Assembly (NCBI RefSeq): GCF_000315425.1
Contig: NZ_JH992924.1
Location: 370,695 to 434,694 of the forward strand
Length of the DNA: 64,000 nt
Direction: 5' to 3'
Origin: Massilia timonae CCUG 45783
Lineage (GTDB): Bacteria; Pseudomonadota; Gammaproteobacteria; Burkholderiales; Burkholderiaceae_D
This document shows positions 26,981-37,225 of this stretch, one piece after another. The translations under genes and the position numbers were made by a program. The first letter of the stretch is position 1, and each line of letters opens with the position of its first letter. The notes under the pieces were generated by a model. That model made no database searches. It had not been told where the DNA came from and saw only the letters and a program-made list of their open reading frames with translations.

Positions 26981-29900
26981 ATGATCACTCAACAACAGAT
27001 CCGGCTCACCAAATTGGCGCTGGCTTTGTCGGTTGCACTGGCGGCGTCGCCGTCGTTTGCACAGAACACCACGTCCGCCATCGGTGGCCGTATCTCGAAC
27101 GCTGCGGGCGCACCAGCCGCCGGCGCCCAAGTGCAGATCCTGCACGTCGAGTCGGGTTCTGTCAGCAATGTCGTCACTGACGCGGAAGGCCGCTACACCG
27201 CGCGCGGCCTGCGCGTGGGTGGTCCTTACACCATTACCATCACCAAGGATGGCGTCACCCAGACCCGCAACGACGTCTACGTCGAGCTGGCGCAGACCGC
27301 GACCGTCGACGCGACCGTCGGCATCCAGACCGTGACCGTGGCCGGCTCGGCTGTTCGTTCGGAGATTTTCTCGAGCAACAACATGGGCTCGGGCACCTCG
27401 ATCAGCAACACCGAACTGCAGACCCAGGCATCGATCCAGCGTAACCTGCAAGATTACGCACGTGCCGACCCGCGCGTGTCGCAGACCGACAAGGACCGCG
27501 GCGAACTGTCCGTGGCCGGCCAGAACTCGCGCTACAACTCGATGACCATCGACGGCGTCGCGATCAACGACACCTTCGGCCTGGAAGCGAACGGCAGCCC
27601 GACCGCACGCCAGCCGATCTCGATCGAAGCGATCCAGTCGGTGCAGGTCAACGTCGCCAACTACGACGTGACCCAGAAGGGCTACACCGGCGCCAACATC
27701 AACGCCGTGACCAAGTCGGGCACCAACACCTACAAGGGTGGCGTGTACTACGTGTTCCGCAACGACACCATGTCGGGCGACCGTTACAACCCGATCACCG
27801 ACGTCTACAGCGAGCCGCCGAAGTCGAAGGAAACCACCAAGGGTATCTGGGCTTCCGGTCCCCTGATCCAGGACAAGCTGTTCATCTTCGCCCTGGCTGA
27901 AAACTATGAAAGCTCGCGTTCGAGCCCGGACTTCGGACCGATCGGCAGCGGCGCCGGCACCACCGTCGCCATCACCCCGGCAGCCATCTCCGAAGCCCAG
28001 CGCATCGCCCAGAGCGTCTACGGCGTCGACATCGGCAGCCCGACCGTTCCTAGCGGCTCGATGCTGACCTCGAAAGAGCGCATGGTGAAGTTCGACTGGA
28101 ACATCACCGACGAGCACCGCGCCAACCTGCGCTACGCCAAGACCACCCAGGGCGAGCCGTTCTACCCGGGCTTCTCGGCCACCGGCGTCGGCCTGTCGTC
28201 GAGCTTCTACAACCAGGGCAAGGAGATCGAGACCGTCGTCGGCCAGATCTTCTCGGACTGGACCCCGACCTTCTCGACCGAGTTCAAGTTCTCGACCCGC
28301 GACTATGATTCGGTCCCGGTCAACGCGACCCGCACCCCATCGATCGGCCTGCAATTCTCGGGCGCGCTGCCAGCCGGCGCACCGGCCGGCCTGTCGACCG
28401 CCAACCGTTTCCTGAACTTCGGCACCGAGTTCAGCCGCCATAACAACGTCCTGCGCAACAAGACCAAGGACATGTATGCGGGCGCCAACTGGATCGTGGG
28501 CGACCATGAGCTGAAGTTCGGCGTCGACCAGACCAAGAACGAAGTCTATAACGCCTTCCTGCAGGGCATTAACGGCTCGTACACCTTCGCCTGCCTGGAT
28601 TCGGCCGATACCAACTTCTACTCGTTCGGCGCGCTGACCTGCTCCGGCGCCTCGGCCGAGCGCATCCAGCAAGCCGTGCTCGAGAACTTCCAGCGCGGCC
28701 GTCCGCTGAGCTTCAGCCAGCAGCGCGCGCTGCCGGGCGCATCGCTGAACGACGCGATCGCCACGTTCGAAACCAAGAACACCGGCCTGTTCCTGCAGGA
28801 CACCTGGGCTGTCAACGACCAGCTGACCCTGACCTACGGCGTGCGTTACGACCGGAACGATGTCGGCGGCGTCCCGCTGTACAACGCCGCTGCCGCCGCA
28901 CCGATGGTTGCCGGCAACCCGGCCACCGGCGTCCGCCAGAGCGGCGGCTTCGGTCTGGACAACCGCCAGACCATCGACGGCACCGACCTGGTCCAGCCAC
29001 GCGTGGGCTTCAACTACCGCTTCGACAAGGCGGAGCGTCCGACCCAGCTGCGCGGCGGCGTCGGCCTGTTCCAGGGCGCGGCAGCGACCGTCTGGATGTC
29101 GAACCCGTTCTCGGGCACCGGCGTGGCAACCGCCACCATCAGCTGCTCGGGCACCGGCGCGACCCGCTGCCCGACCACGGGCGGCCTGGCCAGCCTGGAT
29201 CCGGACGCCCAGCCGGCGATTTCCGGCGCGATTCCGGCTGCTGACGTGAACTTCCTGGATCCGAACTTCCGCCAGCCGTCGATCTGGAAAGCCAACCTGG
29301 CGTTCGATACCGAACTGCCTTGGTACGGCATCGTGTTCGGCGCCGAAGCGCTGTACACCAAGAACAAGAACGGCATCTACTACGAGCACCTGAACCTGGG
29401 CGCGTCGACCCGCACCGGCACCGACGGTCGTGAGCTGTACTGGAACGCGGCCGGCTTGAACCAGAATAGCTGGGGCGTGTCGAACAACACCGCCAACGTG
29501 ATCACCAGCGCCGGCGCACAGACTCGCTCGCTGAACAACCGCAGCTTCGGCAACGTGCTGGTGGCGCGCGATACCGACAAGGGCGATGCAAAAGTCCTGA
29601 CCGCGTCGCTGTCGCGTCCAATGACCAAGGGCTTCGGCTGGTCGGTGGCTTACACCTACACCGATGCAACCGAAGTCTCGCCGCTGACCTCGTCGGTGGC
29701 CAACTCGAACTGGCGCGGTCGTTCGGTGTTCAACCCGAACGAAGAAGTCGCTGCAGCGTCGAGCTACGCCATCAAGAACCGCGTCAATGCGCTGGTCAAC
29801 TTCCAGAAGAAGTTCTTCTCGAACTACAACACCCGCCTGGGCATCTTCTACGAAGGTCGTGAAGGTCGTCCATACAGCTGGACCATCAACAATGACCTGA

Positions 29901-30397
29901 ATGGTGACGGCGAGTCGGGCAACGACCTGATGTACATCCCGACCGCGTTCGGTTCCGGCGAAGTCGTGTTCTACGGCGACACCGCGACCAACCATTCGAA
30001 CGAGCAGCGTTTCTGGGACGTCGTCAACGCCAACAAGGGCCTGCACGGTTCGGCTGGTGGCGTCGTGAAGCGTAACAACAGCACCGCTGAGTGGGTCAAC
30101 ACCTTCGACGTGCGTATCAGCCAGGAAATCCCTGGCCTGTTCAAGCGCAACAAGGCGACCTTCACCCTGGACTTCATGAACTTCGGCAACCTGCTGAACA
30201 AGAAGTGGGGCCGTACCGAAGAGATCAGCTTCCAGTCGTCGGGCGGCATGGCGCGTAGCTTCGTCGACTACGCCGGTCTGGACAGCCAGGGTCGTTACAT
30301 CTACGTCGTGCGCAACGACGTCGAGCGTCAAGACCTGAAGCAGTCGAAGGGCGAGTCGCAGTGGGCGATCCAGGCAACCCTCAAGTACGAATTCTAA
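26981..30397 (+). CDS. Oar-like TonB-dependent outer-membrane receptor
   Basis: 1,138 residues. A signal peptide ends SPSFAQ. A carboxypeptidase-regulatory-like beta-sandwich (GGRISNAAGAPAAGAQVQIL) spans about residues 30-120, then a plug domain with VAGQNSRYNSMTIDGVAIND and NINAVTKSGTNTYKGGVYYV, then a large barrel ending in the aromatic LKYEF. This is the Oar/OmpA-related TonB receptor architecture common in Oxalobacteraceae and Xanthomonadaceae. The family takes up large or scarce substrates; the ligand is not readable from sequence. It lies between an exported adenosine deaminase and secreted nucleic-acid hydrolases, so oligonucleotide or nucleoside uptake is a reasonable hypothesis. A strong terminator follows. 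Confidence 0.93.
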   Translation: MITQQQIRLTKLALALSVALAASPSFAQNTTSAIGGRISNAAGAPAAGAQVQILHVESGSVSNVVTDAEGRYTARGLRVGGPYTITITKDGVTQTRNDVYVELAQTATVDATVGIQTVTVAGSAVRSEIFSSNNMGSGTSISNTELQTQASIQRNLQDYARADPRVSQTDKDRGELSVAGQNSRYNSMTIDGVAINDTFGLEANGSPTARQPISIEAIQSVQVNVANYDVTQKGYTGANINAVTKSGTNTYKGGVYYVFRNDTMSGDRYNPITDVYSEPPKSKETTKGIWASGPLIQDKLFIFALAENYESSRSSPDFGPIGSGAGTTVAITPAAISEAQRIAQSVYGVDIGSPTVPSGSMLTSKERMVKFDWNITDEHRANLRYAKTTQGEPFYPGFSATGVGLSSSFYNQGKEIETVVGQIFSDWTPTFSTEFKFSTRDYDSVPVNATRTPSIGLQFSGALPAGAPAGLSTANRFLNFGTEFSRHNNVLRNKTKDMYAGANWIVGDHELKFGVDQTKNEVYNAFLQGINGSYTFACLDSADTNFYSFGALTCSGASAERIQQAVLENFQRGRPLSFSQQRALPGASLNDAIATFETKNTGLFLQDTWAVNDQLTLTYGVRYDRNDVGGVPLYNAAAAAPMVAGNPATGVRQSGGFGLDNRQTIDGTDLVQPRVGFNYRFDKAERPTQLRGGVGLFQGAAATVWMSNPFSGTGVATATISCSGTGATRCPTTGGLASLDPDAQPAISGAIPAADVNFLDPNFRQPSIWKANLAFDTELPWYGIVFGAEALYTKNKNGIYYEHLNLGASTRTGTDGRELYWNAAGLNQNSWGVSNNTANVITSAGAQTRSLNNRSFGNVLVARDTDKGDAKVLTASLSRPMTKGFGWSVAYTYTDATEVSPLTSSVANSNWRGRSVFNPNEEVAAASSYAIKNRVNALVNFQKKFFSNYNTRLGIFYEGREGRPYSWTINNDLNGDGESGNDLMYIPTAFGSGEVVFYGDTATNHSNEQRFWDVVNANKGLHGSAGGVVKRNNSTAEWVNTFDVRISQEIPGLFKRNKATFTLDFMNFGNLLNKKWGRTEEISFQSSGGMARSFVDYAGLDSQGRYIYVVRNDVERQDLKQSKGESQWAIQATLKYEF

Positions 30398-30429
30398 GCA
30401 GGTCGAATTCGTAGCATGAGCTAGTCAAG

Positions 30430-30459
30430 AAACGGCCGGTGGAAACACCGGCCGTTTTT
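30430..30459 (+). terminator. Rho-independent terminator of the TonB receptor gene
   Basis: ACGGCCGGTG and CACCGGCCGT form a perfect 10-base stem around GAAA, followed by TTTTT. It lies 34 bases after the stop. Confidence 0.92.
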
Positions 30460-30602
30460 CTTTCAAAAATTGAGAAACCCAGCCGCCGTAAGGATTTCCT
30501 GCGCACAAGCCGCGTGGGATAATGTTGGCTGTCGAGTTCGCTCGAACTCCGTTTTTCCGGACCCGCCGTTCGCGCCGGTCCGCATCCACTAAAGGTGTTC
30601 CC

Positions 30603-32285
30603 ATGATCGTTTCGCGCCGCGCATGCGCCAGTCTTTCCACCCTCACCATGGCGCTGCTGCTGGCCGGCTGCGTCAGCGCGCCCCAGGGGCCGGTCACCCT
30701 CAACCTCGTGTCGCTGAACGACTTCCACGGCAACCTCGAGCCGAGCCGCTACGTCCTCAAGCATGCGGACGGCAGGGAAGAAGTCATGCGCGCCGGCGGC
30801 GCCGAAGCGGTGGCCGCGGCCCTGCAGGCCTGGCGCAAGGAAGACAAGGACCTGCTGCTGGTGTCCACCGGCGACATCGTCGGCGCCAGCCCGGCGCTGT
30901 CTTCGCTGTGGGCCGACGAGCCGACCATCGAAGTGATGAACATGCTGAACCTGCGCGCCAGCGCGGTCGGCAACCATGAGTTCGACGGCGGCCGCAAGGA
31001 ATTGCTGCGCCAGCAGAACGGCGGCTGCGATTCGCCGCATCCGACCCGCGCCTGCAAGCTCACCCCGAACTTCGGCGGCGCCAGGTTCACCTACCTCGGC
31101 GCCAACGTGATCGACTCGGCCACCGGCAAGCCGGTCATCCCGGGCTTCAGGATCGAAGACGTCAAGGGCATCAAGGTCGGCCTGGTCGGCGTGGTGCTGA
31201 AGGACACGCCGAACATGGTGGTCGCTTCCGGCATCGCCGGCCTGCGCTTCGGCGACGAGGCCGAGGCGATCAATGCCGCGCTGCCGGCCATGCGCGCCGC
31301 CGGCGCGCAAGTCATCGTGGCCCTGGTGCACCAGGGCGGCCGCACGGTGGAGTCGCCGCTGCAGGCCGGCTGCTCGCAGCTCAAGGGCGACATCGTCGAC
31401 GTGGTGAAAAAGATCGACCCGTCGGTTAAGCTGGTGCTGACCGGCCACTCGCACCAGGGCTATCTGTGCAATGTGGATGGCCGCACCGTGACCCAGGCCG
31501 ACACCGCCGGCCACCTGCTCACCCGCGTGTCGATGCAGGTCGAGCCGAAGACCGGCGCGGTGAGCAACCTGGTCGTGAAGAATGTGGTGATGAAGCCGGG
31601 CGAGTACCCGGCGGACCCGAAGATGACGGCCTTCGTGGCGCAGGTGAAGGAGCGCAGCAAGGAAGCCCTGAATCGCCCGATCGCCAGGGTGGTCGGGGCG
31701 CCCGTGCTGCGCAGGACCAACGATGCAGGCGAATCGGTGCTGGGTAATATGATCGCCGATGCGGCCCTCGATTCGGTCCGTCACCTGGGCGCGCAACTGG
31801 CCTTCATGAACAATGGCGGCATCCGCCGCGACCTCGAGGCCGGCGCTGACGGTACGGTGGCCTTCGGCCAGGTCCAGGTGGTGCTCCCATTCGGCAACAC
31901 GACGGTCGTGATGGACCTGACCGGCGCCCAGATCCGCGCCCTGCTGGAACGCCAGTGGGCCGACGGCGTCGATTCGAATTCGTCGGTGCTGCAGATTTCC
32001 GAGGGCTTCAGCTATGCCTGGGACCCGAAGCGTCCGGCGGGCAGCCGCCTGGTCCCGGGCAGCCTCAGGCTGAACGGCAAGGAGATGCAGGACAACGCCA
32101 CCTACCGCATCGCCACCAACAACTTCCTGGCCGAAGGCAGCGACGGTTATCCGGAGTTCGGCAAGGGCACGGCGCGCGTCGACACCGGCATGCGCGACCT
32201 GGACGGCTTCATCGCTTACCTGAAGAAGATCGAAGGGCAGGGCGCGATGGCGCCAGCGGCTCCGCGCATCCGCAAGGTCAACTGA
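30603..32285 (+). CDS. Lipoprotein 5'-nucleotidase
   Basis: 560 residues. The lipobox LLAGC puts the lipidated cysteine at residue 23. The metallophosphatase domain has VSLNDFHGNLEPSRY, STGDIVGASPALSSL, AVGNHEFDGGRKELL and LTGHSHQGYLCN. The C-terminal nucleotide-binding domain has GNMIADAALDSVR, AFMNNGGIRRDLE and NNFLAEGSDGYPEF. The enzyme removes phosphate from 5'-nucleotides outside the inner membrane and releases nucleosides. It is followed after 17 bases by a secreted S1/P1 nuclease, whose products are its substrates. The ATG at 30603 is chosen because it starts the signal sequence. Confidence 0.94.
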   Translation: MIVSRRACASLSTLTMALLLAGCVSAPQGPVTLNLVSLNDFHGNLEPSRYVLKHADGREEVMRAGGAEAVAAALQAWRKEDKDLLLVSTGDIVGASPALSSLWADEPTIEVMNMLNLRASAVGNHEFDGGRKELLRQQNGGCDSPHPTRACKLTPNFGGARFTYLGANVIDSATGKPVIPGFRIEDVKGIKVGLVGVVLKDTPNMVVASGIAGLRFGDEAEAINAALPAMRAAGAQVIVALVHQGGRTVESPLQAGCSQLKGDIVDVVKKIDPSVKLVLTGHSHQGYLCNVDGRTVTQADTAGHLLTRVSMQVEPKTGAVSNLVVKNVVMKPGEYPADPKMTAFVAQVKERSKEALNRPIARVVGAPVLRRTNDAGESVLGNMIADAALDSVRHLGAQLAFMNNGGIRRDLEAGADGTVAFGQVQVVLPFGNTTVVMDLTGAQIRALLERQWADGVDSNSSVLQISEGFSYAWDPKRPAGSRLVPGSLRLNGKEMQDNATYRIATNNFLAEGSDGYPEFGKGTARVDTGMRDLDGFIAYLKKIEGQGAMAPAAPRIRKVN

Positions 32286-32302
32286 ATCAACAAGGAATCA
32301 CC

Positions 32303-33364
32303 ATGAAAAAACTCGCATGCGCGCTGGCGCTGACCGGCGTCTTCGCATCGGTGGCCGCGCCCGACGCCGCCGCCTGGGGCCGCGACGGCCACCGCGCCAT
32401 CGGCGCCATCGCCGACCGCCTGCTCAAGGGCAGCAACGCGCAAAAGGAAATCGCGCAGCTCTTGCAGCCGGGCGAATCGCTGGCGTCGATGGCCAGCTGG
32501 GCCGACTGCGTCAAGGGCACCTATTGCGGCCCGCAAACGCCCGAGATGATCGAGTACGTGGCCGCCAATCCGCGCCACAGCGAATACCACTACACCAATG
32601 TGCCGTTCCAGCTGGACCACTACCATGAACACGGCGTGGGCACGAGCGAGGTCGACATCGTGCAGACGCTGGAGCAGTGCATCGCCGTCCTGCAAGGCAA
32701 TACCGACCCTGCCCTGAACCCGCACAAGTTCACCAAGCGCCAGGCCCTGATCCTGCTGACCCACTTCGCCGGCGACATCCACCAGCCGCTGCACGTGGGT
32801 TCGGCTTTCGTTTCCAAGGACGGCCAGTTCGTGGTGCCGAAAGACCGCGCCGAGATCGACGAGACCCTGGTCTTCGACTCGCGCGGCGGCAACAACCTGC
32901 TGCTGGATAACGAGCGCCTGTCGGCCCTGTCGGCCGGCGTGATCCCGGCCGGCGAGCCAATCGTCGTCAAGGAAGGCGTGCCGGCGGCGCTGACCAAGCC
33001 GTTCCACTCCTACTGGGACAGCACCACGGTCGATTACGCCTTCCGCCGCATCAAGACCCGCACGCCGGAGCAGTTCGCCGACGTCGCGGTCGCCAGCCGG
33101 CCACAGATCAAGCGGGCGCAGGGCGATGTCTCGACCTGGCCGGTGCAGTGGGTCGAGGACGGCCTGGTGTCGGCCAAGCTGGCCTACAAGGACGTGACAC
33201 CTGGAAAGCTGACCCCGCAGACCAGCAAGAAGGGCGAGACCTATTACACCTTCGCGCTCGAAGTGCCGCAGAACTACCCGGTGCCGAGTTCGGAGATCGC
33301 CAAGACCCAGCTGATCAAGGGCGGCTACAACCTGGCGGCGATGCTGCAGGCGATCTGGCCGTAA
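32303..33364 (+). CDS. Secreted S1/P1-type nuclease
   Basis: 353 residues with a signal peptide ending DAAA, which leaves Trp25 at the mature N-terminus as in P1 nuclease, where it is a zinc ligand. Other zinc-ligand motifs are WGRDGHRAIG, MASWADCV, YHYTNVPFQ and LTHFAGDIHQPLHVG. The family cuts single-stranded RNA and DNA to 5'-nucleotides. It forms an operon with the 5'-nucleotidase upstream, so the pair would turn nucleic acid into nucleosides outside the cytoplasm. Confidence 0.94.
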   Translation: MKKLACALALTGVFASVAAPDAAAWGRDGHRAIGAIADRLLKGSNAQKEIAQLLQPGESLASMASWADCVKGTYCGPQTPEMIEYVAANPRHSEYHYTNVPFQLDHYHEHGVGTSEVDIVQTLEQCIAVLQGNTDPALNPHKFTKRQALILLTHFAGDIHQPLHVGSAFVSKDGQFVVPKDRAEIDETLVFDSRGGNNLLLDNERLSALSAGVIPAGEPIVVKEGVPAALTKPFHSYWDSTTVDYAFRRIKTRTPEQFADVAVASRPQIKRAQGDVSTWPVQWVEDGLVSAKLAYKDVTPGKLTPQTSKKGETYYTFALEVPQNYPVPSSEIAKTQLIKGGYNLAAMLQAIWP

Positions 33365-33456
33365 TTTTGCGCCGCGCCGATCCCCGGTCGCGTATGGCGC
33401 ATTTTTTTCGTGGCCTCGGCTAGAATCGCGTCATCCCGACCAGATTCCGAGGCCAC

Positions 33457-34332
33457 ATGCATCCCACCCTCAAGGCCGCTATCGCGGCCGCATGCCTGAT
33501 TCCCTCCCTCCACGCCAGCGCGCAGTCGCCCGAACTGGCGCCCGCCTCGGCCGGTTTGCCGCTCTGGGAATTCGGCGTGGGGGCCTTCGGCCTCACGGCG
33601 CCGGCCTATCCCGGCGCCGACGATCGCAACAACCGCGTCCTGCCCGTGCCCTACCTGCTGTACCGCGGCGAAGTGCTGCGCGCCGACCAGTCGGGCATCG
33701 GTGCGCGCCTGTTCCGTTCCGACCGGCTCGAGTTCGACGTCGGCCTGGCCGGCGCCTTGCCATCCGATTCCGACGACGTCGAGATCCGCGCCGGCATGCC
33801 CGACCTGGGAGCACTGTTCGAATTCGGTCCACGCCTGAAGATCCGGGTGGCCGATTTCGACGAGCGCAGCCGCCTGCGCGCGGAGCTGCCGCTGCGCGCC
33901 GTGATCGAGGCAAGGGGAGGGCTGCGGCGCCAGGGCTGGACCTTCGAGCCCAAGCTGGCGTATGAGACGCGTGGCGAACGCGGGCTGTGGAGCGTCGAGG
34001 GGAATGTCTCGGTCGTGTTCGGCGACAAGCGCATCAACCGCTATTTCTACGAGGTGCAGCCGCAGTATGCGAACGCGTCGCGCGCCGCTTATGGCGCCGA
34101 CGCCGGCCTGATGCTGACCCGCGTCGGCCTGTTCGCCACGCGCCAATTGAATCCGGATGTGCGCCTGTTCGGCTTCGTGCGCTTCGAATCGTATGCGGGC
34201 AGCGCCAACCGCGACAGCCCGCTGCACCTCAAGAACACCGGCACCTCGGCCGGCATCGGCTTTGCCTGGACCCTGGCGCGCTCGAGCCGCCGCGCGGCCG
34301 GCTATGAGCCGGTCGATCCGGTCACGCGATAA
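33457..34332 (+). CDS. MipA/OmpV family outer-membrane protein
   Basis: 291 residues with a signal peptide ending LHASAQ. WEFGVGAFGLTAPAYPGADD and RVLPVPYLLYRGEVLRAD are signatures of MipA/OmpV barrels. The family has been linked to murein hydrolase scaffolding and to outer-membrane transport or signalling, but its role here is open. It lies 92 bases after the nuclease gene with no obvious terminator between, so it may be read with it. Confidence 0.87.
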   Translation: MHPTLKAAIAAACLIPSLHASAQSPELAPASAGLPLWEFGVGAFGLTAPAYPGADDRNNRVLPVPYLLYRGEVLRADQSGIGARLFRSDRLEFDVGLAGALPSDSDDVEIRAGMPDLGALFEFGPRLKIRVADFDERSRLRAELPLRAVIEARGGLRRQGWTFEPKLAYETRGERGLWSVEGNVSVVFGDKRINRYFYEVQPQYANASRAAYGADAGLMLTRVGLFATRQLNPDVRLFGFVRFESYAGSANRDSPLHLKNTGTSAGIGFAWTLARSSRRAAGYEPVDPVTR

Positions 34333-34357
34333 AAAAACGCCGGGACCAGCCCGGCGT
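34331..34357 (-). terminator. Terminator of the second chemoreceptor gene
   Basis: A perfect 8-base stem (ACGCCGGG / CCCGGCGT) with a five-base loop. On the minus strand it is followed by T7. It lies in the convergent gap and may also stop plus-strand transcripts. Confidence 0.88.
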
Positions 34358-34382
34358 CAAACGAAGACACGAATCGTCGGCG

Positions 34383-36002
34383 TCAGGCCGCCTGGCGCAT
34401 CGCCAGGGCCGGACGGCCGGCGTTCTTGAGCGCAGGACGGCCGGCAGCCGCTTCGGGCTCGAAGCGGAAGGTCGACACCAGCTGCGCCAGCAATTGCGCC
34501 TGTTCGCGCATCGAGGTCGAGGCAGCCGCCGCTTCTTCCACCAGCGCCGCGTTCTGCTGCGTCACCTGGTCCATCTGGGCGATCGCCTGGTTCACCTGCT
34601 CGATGCCGGCCGACTGCTCCTGGCTGGCCATGGCGATGCCCGACATGATCGCGGTGACGCGGCCGATGCTGTCCACGATTTCCTGCATGGTCGCGCCGGC
34701 ATCCGACACCAGGCGGCTGCCTTCCTCGACCTTGGCGCTCGAGTCGCCGATCAGGGTCTTGATTTCCTTGGCCGCCGCCGCCGAACGCTGGGCCAGGTTG
34801 CGCACCTCGCTCGCCACGACCGCGAAGCCGCGGCCCTGTTCGCCGGCGCGCGCCGCTTCCACGGCCGCATTCAGCGCCAGGATATTGGTCTGGAAGGCGA
34901 TGCCGTCGATGACCGAGATGATGTCGACGATCTTCTTCGACGAATCGTTGATCGCGTCCATGGTCTGCACCACGCGGCCGACGGTCTCGCCGCCGCGGCC
35001 CGCCACTTGCGAGGCGGTCTGCGCCAGCGCATTGGCTTCGCGCGCATTGTCGGCGTTCTGCTTCACGGTCGAGGTCAGTTCTTCCATCGACGACGCGGTC
35101 TCTTCCAGCGCGCCGGCCTGCTGCTCGGTGCGCGACGACAGTTCGAGGTTGCCGGCCGAAATCTGGTCGGCCGCTTCGACGATGGTCTCGGTGCCGCTGC
35201 GCACCTGGCCGACGATGCCCACCAGGTTGTCGTTCATGTCCTTCAGGGCGCCCATCAGCACGCCGGTTTCGTTGCTGCCCTGGGCGACGATGCGGCTGCT
35301 CAAGTCACCGGTTGCGACGGTCTGGGCCACGGCCACGGCTTCTTCCAACGGCGCGGTGATGCGGCGGCCGATCCACCAGGCGAAGGCGGCGCCGGCCACC
35401 AGGGCGATCGCGGCCAGGGTCAGCTGCAGGTTCAGGCTGGTCTTGAAGCCGTCATCGATCGACTGCGCATCGGCTTCGACCACCTTCTTCTGGTACTCGA
35501 CGATCGCGCGCAGGCTCTCGATGTACGACTTCACACGCGGCAGCATGTCCTTGGCCAGGAATTCGCGCACCGCTTCGTCGTCGCCGGCCGCTTTTTTCTC
35601 CAGCACGCTCTTGCGCGCGGCGCGGTAGCCTTCGCGCTGCTCGTCGACCTTGTCGAACAGGGCCATCGCCGCGGCGTCGTCCTTCAGGCTTTCGATCAGG
35701 CCCTTGTGCAGCACGTCCGAACGCTTGGACGAGGAGGCGATATCGTCGAGGAAGTATTTCTCGTCGGCGGCGTCAGCCATCTTGATGGCGGCGATCGTGC
35801 GCGCCGCATTGGTTTCGATGATGGCCTGCCATTCCTGCAGCATGGCCAGACGCTCCATGCTTTCGGTGGTCAGCCTGTCGGTCAAGTCTTCCGCCTTCTT
35901 GGTCTGGATCAGGCCGATGCCGACCAGGATCAGCATTGCCGCAAGCAGGGTAGCGAAGCCGCCGAACAGGAGGCTGCGCAGCTTGATGTTCTCGATTGCC
36001 AT
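34383..36002 (-). CDS. Methyl-accepting chemotaxis protein (4HB sensor, HAMP)
   Basis: 539 residues. An N-terminal membrane helix ([20 protein letters not shown]), a 4HB_MCP periplasmic sensor, a second membrane helix ([20 protein letters not shown]), HAMP and the signalling domain with [18 protein letters not shown]. The signalling half closely resembles that of the chemoreceptor at 11131-12699, but the sensor differs. It stands alone between the MipA gene (convergent) and the nucleoside transporter operon (same strand, after a terminator). The ligand is unknown. Confidence 0.93.
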   Translation of the reverse strand: MAIENIKLRSLLFGGFATLLAAMLILVGIGLIQTKKAEDLTDRLTTESMERLAMLQEWQAIIETNAARTIAAIKMADAADEKYFLDDIASSSKRSDVLHKGLIESLKDDAAAMALFDKVDEQREGYRAARKSVLEKKAAGDDEAVREFLAKDMLPRVKSYIESLRAIVEYQKKVVEADAQSIDDGFKTSLNLQLTLAAIALVAGAAFAWWIGRRITAPLEEAVAVAQTVATGDLSSRIVAQGSNETGVLMGALKDMNDNLVGIVGQVRSGTETIVEAADQISAGNLELSSRTEQQAGALEETASSMEELTSTVKQNADNAREANALAQTASQVAGRGGETVGRVVQTMDAINDSSKKIVDIISVIDGIAFQTNILALNAAVEAARAGEQGRGFAVVASEVRNLAQRSAAAAKEIKTLIGDSSAKVEEGSRLVSDAGATMQEIVDSIGRVTAIMSGIAMASQEQSAGIEQVNQAIAQMDQVTQQNAALVEEAAAASTSMREQAQLLAQLVSTFRFEPEAAAGRPALKNAGRPALAMRQAA

Positions 36003-36216
36003 AAGTTTCCTATAGAGAAAATTTGCATGTCAACGACCATGGTCTGTTCGTTGCCATACGGAAAGTCGGTATTTTCTCAGACTGGACAGCAATTTCCGAA
36101 CAAGATTGCATTTTGTATGCCAAATTTCTTGATATGTGTGGCAATGCAGTCACGTTCACTTGTCATCACAACAAGTGATAGCTGATTTCGCGCTGCGAGG
36201 CGGGGCAGGGAAGGAG

Positions 36217-36246
36217 AAAACGCCTGCCCGCGAACGCGGGCAGGCG
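36217..36246 (-). terminator. Terminator of the nucleoside ABC transporter operon
   Basis: A perfect 12-base stem (CGCCTGCCCGCG / CGCGGGCAGGCG) with a two-base loop, followed on the minus strand by TTTT. It lies 10 bases past the last permease gene. Confidence 0.88.
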
Positions 36247-36256
36247 AAGGTATTGC

Positions 36257-37222
36257 TCAGCGCGACTTGACGAAGGGTTTGCCCAGCGCTTTCGGCGCCA
36301 CCGACTTGGCCATCAGGCCAGCCAGCACGACCACGGTGACGATGTACGGGATCATCTGAATCAGCGAGCCCGGGATGCGGCCCACGACCGGCAGGTCGAC
36401 GCCTTCGATCTGGATCTGCACCGCGGCGAAGAAGCCGAACATCATGCAGCCGAGCACCGTGTGCAGCGGACGCCAGTTGCCGAACACCAGGGCGGTCAGC
36501 GCCAGGTAGCCGGCGCCGGCCGACATGTCGCGCAGGAAGAAGCCGCTCTGGACGATCGACAGGTAGGCGCCCGAGAACGAGCACAGCACGCCGGCGATGA
36601 TCATCGCCGTGTAGCGGGTGCGCTGGACCGAGATGCCGGCGGCGTCGGCCGCGTGCGGATTCTCTCCGCAGGCGCGCAGGCGCAGGCCGAAGCGGCTGTG
36701 GAACAGCACCCAGTGCACGATCGGCAGCAGGGCGAAGGCGAAGTACACCAGCGGCGAGTGGCCGCCGATCAGGCGCGTCCAGACCCAGCCCAGGCCGGGG
36801 ATGTCGGCCACCAGGTCGGAACCCGGCAGCACCACGGTCGACAGGCGCGCCTCGCCCAGGTCCGGCGTACGGCCGCCCTGCTGGAAGAAGTACTGGGCCA
36901 CGACAAAAGTCAGGCCGCTCATCGCGATATTGATGGCGATGCCCGCCACCAGCTGGTTGCCCTTCTGGGTGATCGAGACGAAGGCCTGCACCAGGGCCAG
37001 TGCGACTGATGCGAGGATGCCGGCGGCGATGCCGATCCACGGGTCCTGGTAGGTGTAGGCGACGCCGGCCGAGACGAAGGCCGAGGCCAGGATCTTGCCC
37101 TCGAGGCCGATGTCGACCACGCCGCTGCGTTCGGCGAACAGGCCGGCCATGGCCGCGAAGATCAGCACCGGCGCGTTGCGGATGGTGGAGACGACGATGC
37201 TGGCGAACTGGAAGTCTTCCAT
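36257..37222 (-). CDS. Nucleoside ABC transporter permease 2 (BPD_transp_2)
   Basis: 321 residues with 8-9 hydrophobic segments. GLFAERSGVVDIGLEGKILA, RACGENPHAADAAGISVQRT and GDLSAG-like loops (RDMSAGAGYLALTALVFG) mark the branched-chain/ribose-type permease family used with BMP binding proteins (NupQ, RnsD type). It begins three bases after the previous permease gene and is the last gene of the operon. It forms the membrane channel with the other permease. Confidence 0.93.
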   Translation of the reverse strand: MEDFQFASIVVSTIRNAPVLIFAAMAGLFAERSGVVDIGLEGKILASAFVSAGVAYTYQDPWIGIAAGILASVALALVQAFVSITQKGNQLVAGIAINIAMSGLTFVVAQYFFQQGGRTPDLGEARLSTVVLPGSDLVADIPGLGWVWTRLIGGHSPLVYFAFALLPIVHWVLFHSRFGLRLRACGENPHAADAAGISVQRTRYTAMIIAGVLCSFSGAYLSIVQSGFFLRDMSAGAGYLALTALVFGNWRPLHTVLGCMMFGFFAAVQIQIEGVDLPVVGRIPGSLIQMIPYIVTVVVLAGLMAKSVAPKALGKPFVKSR

Positions 37223-37225
37223 GGC

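Noticed and set aside
26978-30331. Minus-strand open frame of more than 1,100 codons opposite the TonB receptor
   Set aside because: It mirrors a well-supported receptor gene in a GC-rich codon context, has no signal, domain or ribosome-binding site, and its sequence looks like antisense translation.
11131-36002. The two chemoreceptors as a recent gene duplication
   Set aside because: Only the signalling halves are alike, as in all receptors of this class; sensor halves and neighbourhoods differ.
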